From: an uncultured Rothia sp.
Lineage (GTDB): Bacteria > Actinomycetota > Actinomycetes > Actinomycetales > Micrococcaceae
Length of the DNA: 22,634 bases
Direction: 5' to 3'
Assembly: GCF_937976295.1 (NCBI RefSeq)
Contig: NZ_CALJRY010000044.1
Location: 1-22,634, forward strand
The translations under genes and the position numbers were made by a program. The notes under the pieces were generated by a model. It worked only from the letters and a program-made list of their open reading frames with translations, ran no database searches and was not told where the DNA came from. Below, piece by piece: positions 21,319 to 22,634 of this stretch (its first letter is position 1; every line of letters starts with the position of its first letter).

Positions 21319-22542
21319 ATGGCTAAGGCACTGTCCGAACTGCTCGAAGAAGGCGTCGCAGGCCGCTACGTTCTCGTCCGTTCCGACCTGAACGTACCCC
21401 TGAAGGACGGCGTTGTCACCGACGATGGCCGCGTCCGCGCATCCCTGCCCGTCATTGAGAAGCTTGCCAAGGCTGGCGCACGCGTTATCGTGACCGCACA
21501 CCTGGGCCGCCCCAAGGGCAAGGTCGACCCCCAGTACTCCATCGCACCGGCAGCTGCACGCCTGGCTGAGCTGGCATCCGTGCCCGTGAAGGTTGCAACC
21601 GACCTGGTAGGCGAGGACGCAAAGGCTAAGGCAGCAGCCCTGGCTGACGGCGAAGTTCTGGTCGTTGAGAACGTCCGCTACGACGCACGCGAGACCTCCA
21701 AGGATGACGCAGAGCGCGGCGAATTCGCTGACGAGCTGGTCGCACTGACCGGCGAGAACGGCGCATACGTGAACGACGCATTCGGTGCGGTTCACCGCAA
21801 GCACGCTTCCGTCTACGACGTTGCTAAGCGTCTGCCCGCATACCTGGGTGACCTGGTGAAGAAGGAAGTTGACGTTCTGGCTAAGACCCTGAACGACCCC
21901 GAGCGTCCCTTCGTTGTGGTCATGGGTGGCGCTAAGGTTTCCGATAAGCTCGCCGTGATTGACAACCTGATCGGCAAGGCTGACACCATCCTCATTGGTG
22001 GCGGCATGGGCTACACCTTCGCATACGCACAGGGCTACGAGGTCGGCAACTCCCTGCTGGAGAAGGACCAGGTCGAGAACGTTCTGCGTTACATGAAGGA
22101 AGCTCCCGAGAAGGGCACCGAGATTATCACCGCAGTTGACGTTATCTGGGCTGACGCATTCTCCGCTGACGCTAACACCGAGGTCCGCCCCATTGAGGAC
22201 CTGACCGGCGGCAAGCTGGGCGCAGAGGCTGAGGGCCTGGACATTGGCCCCAAGACCGCTGAGATTTTCGCTGAGAAGATCAAGGGCGCAAAGACCATCT
22301 TCTGGAACGGCCCCGTTGGCGTGTTCGAGATTGCTCCCTTCGCTGAGGGTACCCGCGCGGTGGCACAGGCTATCGTCGACTCTGACGCATTCTCCATCAT
22401 TGGTGGTGGCGACTCCGCTTCTGCAGTCCGTAACCTGGGCTTCAAGGATGAGCAGTTCGGCCACATCTCCACCGGTGGTGGCGCTTCCCTCGAGTACATT
22501 GAGGGTAAGACCCTGCCCGGTCTGGAGGCACTGGGCGCCTAA
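21319..22542 (+). CDS. pgk: Phosphoglycerate kinase
   Basis: This enzyme transfers phosphate from 1,3-bisphosphoglycerate to ADP, the step after GAPDH. The 407-residue protein has the signature RSDLNVPLKDG (21-31), HLGRP (61-65), VLVVENVRYD, the phosphate-binding glycine segments GGAKVSDK and GGGMGYTF, and the C-terminal IGGGDSASAV nucleotide motif. The start is ATG 21319 with a strong AGGAGG (21306-21311) seven bases upstream; an upstream in-frame ATG at 21265 lies inside the promoter. Like gap it uses many GCA and GCT alanine codons. It is 345 bases after gap with its own promoter and terminator. tpiA, which commonly follows, would lie beyond the window. Confidence 0.98.
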   Translation: MAKALSELLEEGVAGRYVLVRSDLNVPLKDGVVTDDGRVRASLPVIEKLAKAGARVIVTAHLGRPKGKVDPQYSIAPAAARLAELASVPVKVATDLVGEDAKAKAAALADGEVLVVENVRYDARETSKDDAERGEFADELVALTGENGAYVNDAFGAVHRKHASVYDVAKRLPAYLGDLVKKEVDVLAKTLNDPERPFVVVMGGAKVSDKLAVIDNLIGKADTILIGGGMGYTFAYAQGYEVGNSLLEKDQVENVLRYMKEAPEKGTEIITAVDVIWADAFSADANTEVRPIEDLTGGKLGAEAEGLDIGPKTAEIFAEKIKGAKTIFWNGPVGVFEIAPFAEGTRAVAQAIVDSDAFSIIGGGDSASAVRNLGFKDEQFGHISTGGGASLEYIEGKTLPGLEALGA

Positions 22543-22581
22543 TCTGGGTGCACAGATTTAGTACACGGTTTTAGTGTAAGG

Positions 22582-22628
22582 AACCCCCGTCGGGGCGGTA
22601 TTTCGGTACCGTTCCGGCGGGGGTTTCT
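22582..22628 (+). terminator. pgk intrinsic terminator
   Basis: AACCCCCG (22582-22589) pairs with CGGGGGTT (22618-22625), with the inner GGCGGTA and TACCGTT closing on TTTCGG. TTTCTG overlaps the end. It is a very stable stem 39 bases after the stop and suggests pgk is not tightly fused to whatever follows. Confidence 0.85.
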
Positions 22629-22634
22629 GCATGC

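Overview
The window looks like chromosomal DNA of a GC-rich actinobacterium of the Micrococcaceae, most likely a Rothia species. The basis is the GC-rich but not extreme codon use, a helicase-motif-less PriA, actinobacterial-type LeuS, UvrC and MetK, and a quinol-type nitric oxide reductase. The genus is inferred from memory of protein sequences; no search was run. I see no prophage, insertion sequence, CRISPR array, rRNA or tRNA.

Layout. (1) 1-1771, minus: a quinol-dependent nitric oxide reductase (norZ/qNorB), cut off at its C-terminus by the window edge. Its upstream region holds an NsrR-like palindrome and a cluster of TGACG half-sites. (2) 1772-2433: a long intergenic region with short repeats. 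(3) 2434-9037, plus: plsC-type acyltransferase, uvrC, metK and priA, i.e. lipid synthesis, DNA repair, SAM synthesis and replication restart. (4) 9151-11898, plus: a 915-residue unrecognised membrane protein. It carries serine-hydrolase landmarks (HGIG, HSQGG, a late Asp and His) interrupted by blocks of membrane helices, plus a seven-unit LPxxE repeat. (5) 12126-12983, plus: two tandem paralogous small proteins of 83 and 80 residues, each followed by a similar terminator hairpin. (6) 13296-15472, minus: an alpha/beta hydrolase and a GT4 glycosyltransferase in a likely two-gene operon. (7) 15695-19447, plus: leuS and a DegV-family fatty-acid-binding protein. (8) 19969-22542, plus: gap and pgk of glycolysis, each with its own long, AT-rich, repeat-rich upstream region and a strong terminator.

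How it fits together. Most genes are housekeeping. gap and pgk catalyse consecutive glycolytic steps, and their alanine codons (GCA/GCT) suggest high expression. norZ removes nitric oxide at the membrane. The accessory and least understood part is 9.1-13.3 kb: the split membrane hydrolase and the duplicated small genes. The best candidates for something undescribed are there, together with the long hairpin inside the 5' end of priA and the operator-like repeats upstream of norZ, plsC, gap and pgk.
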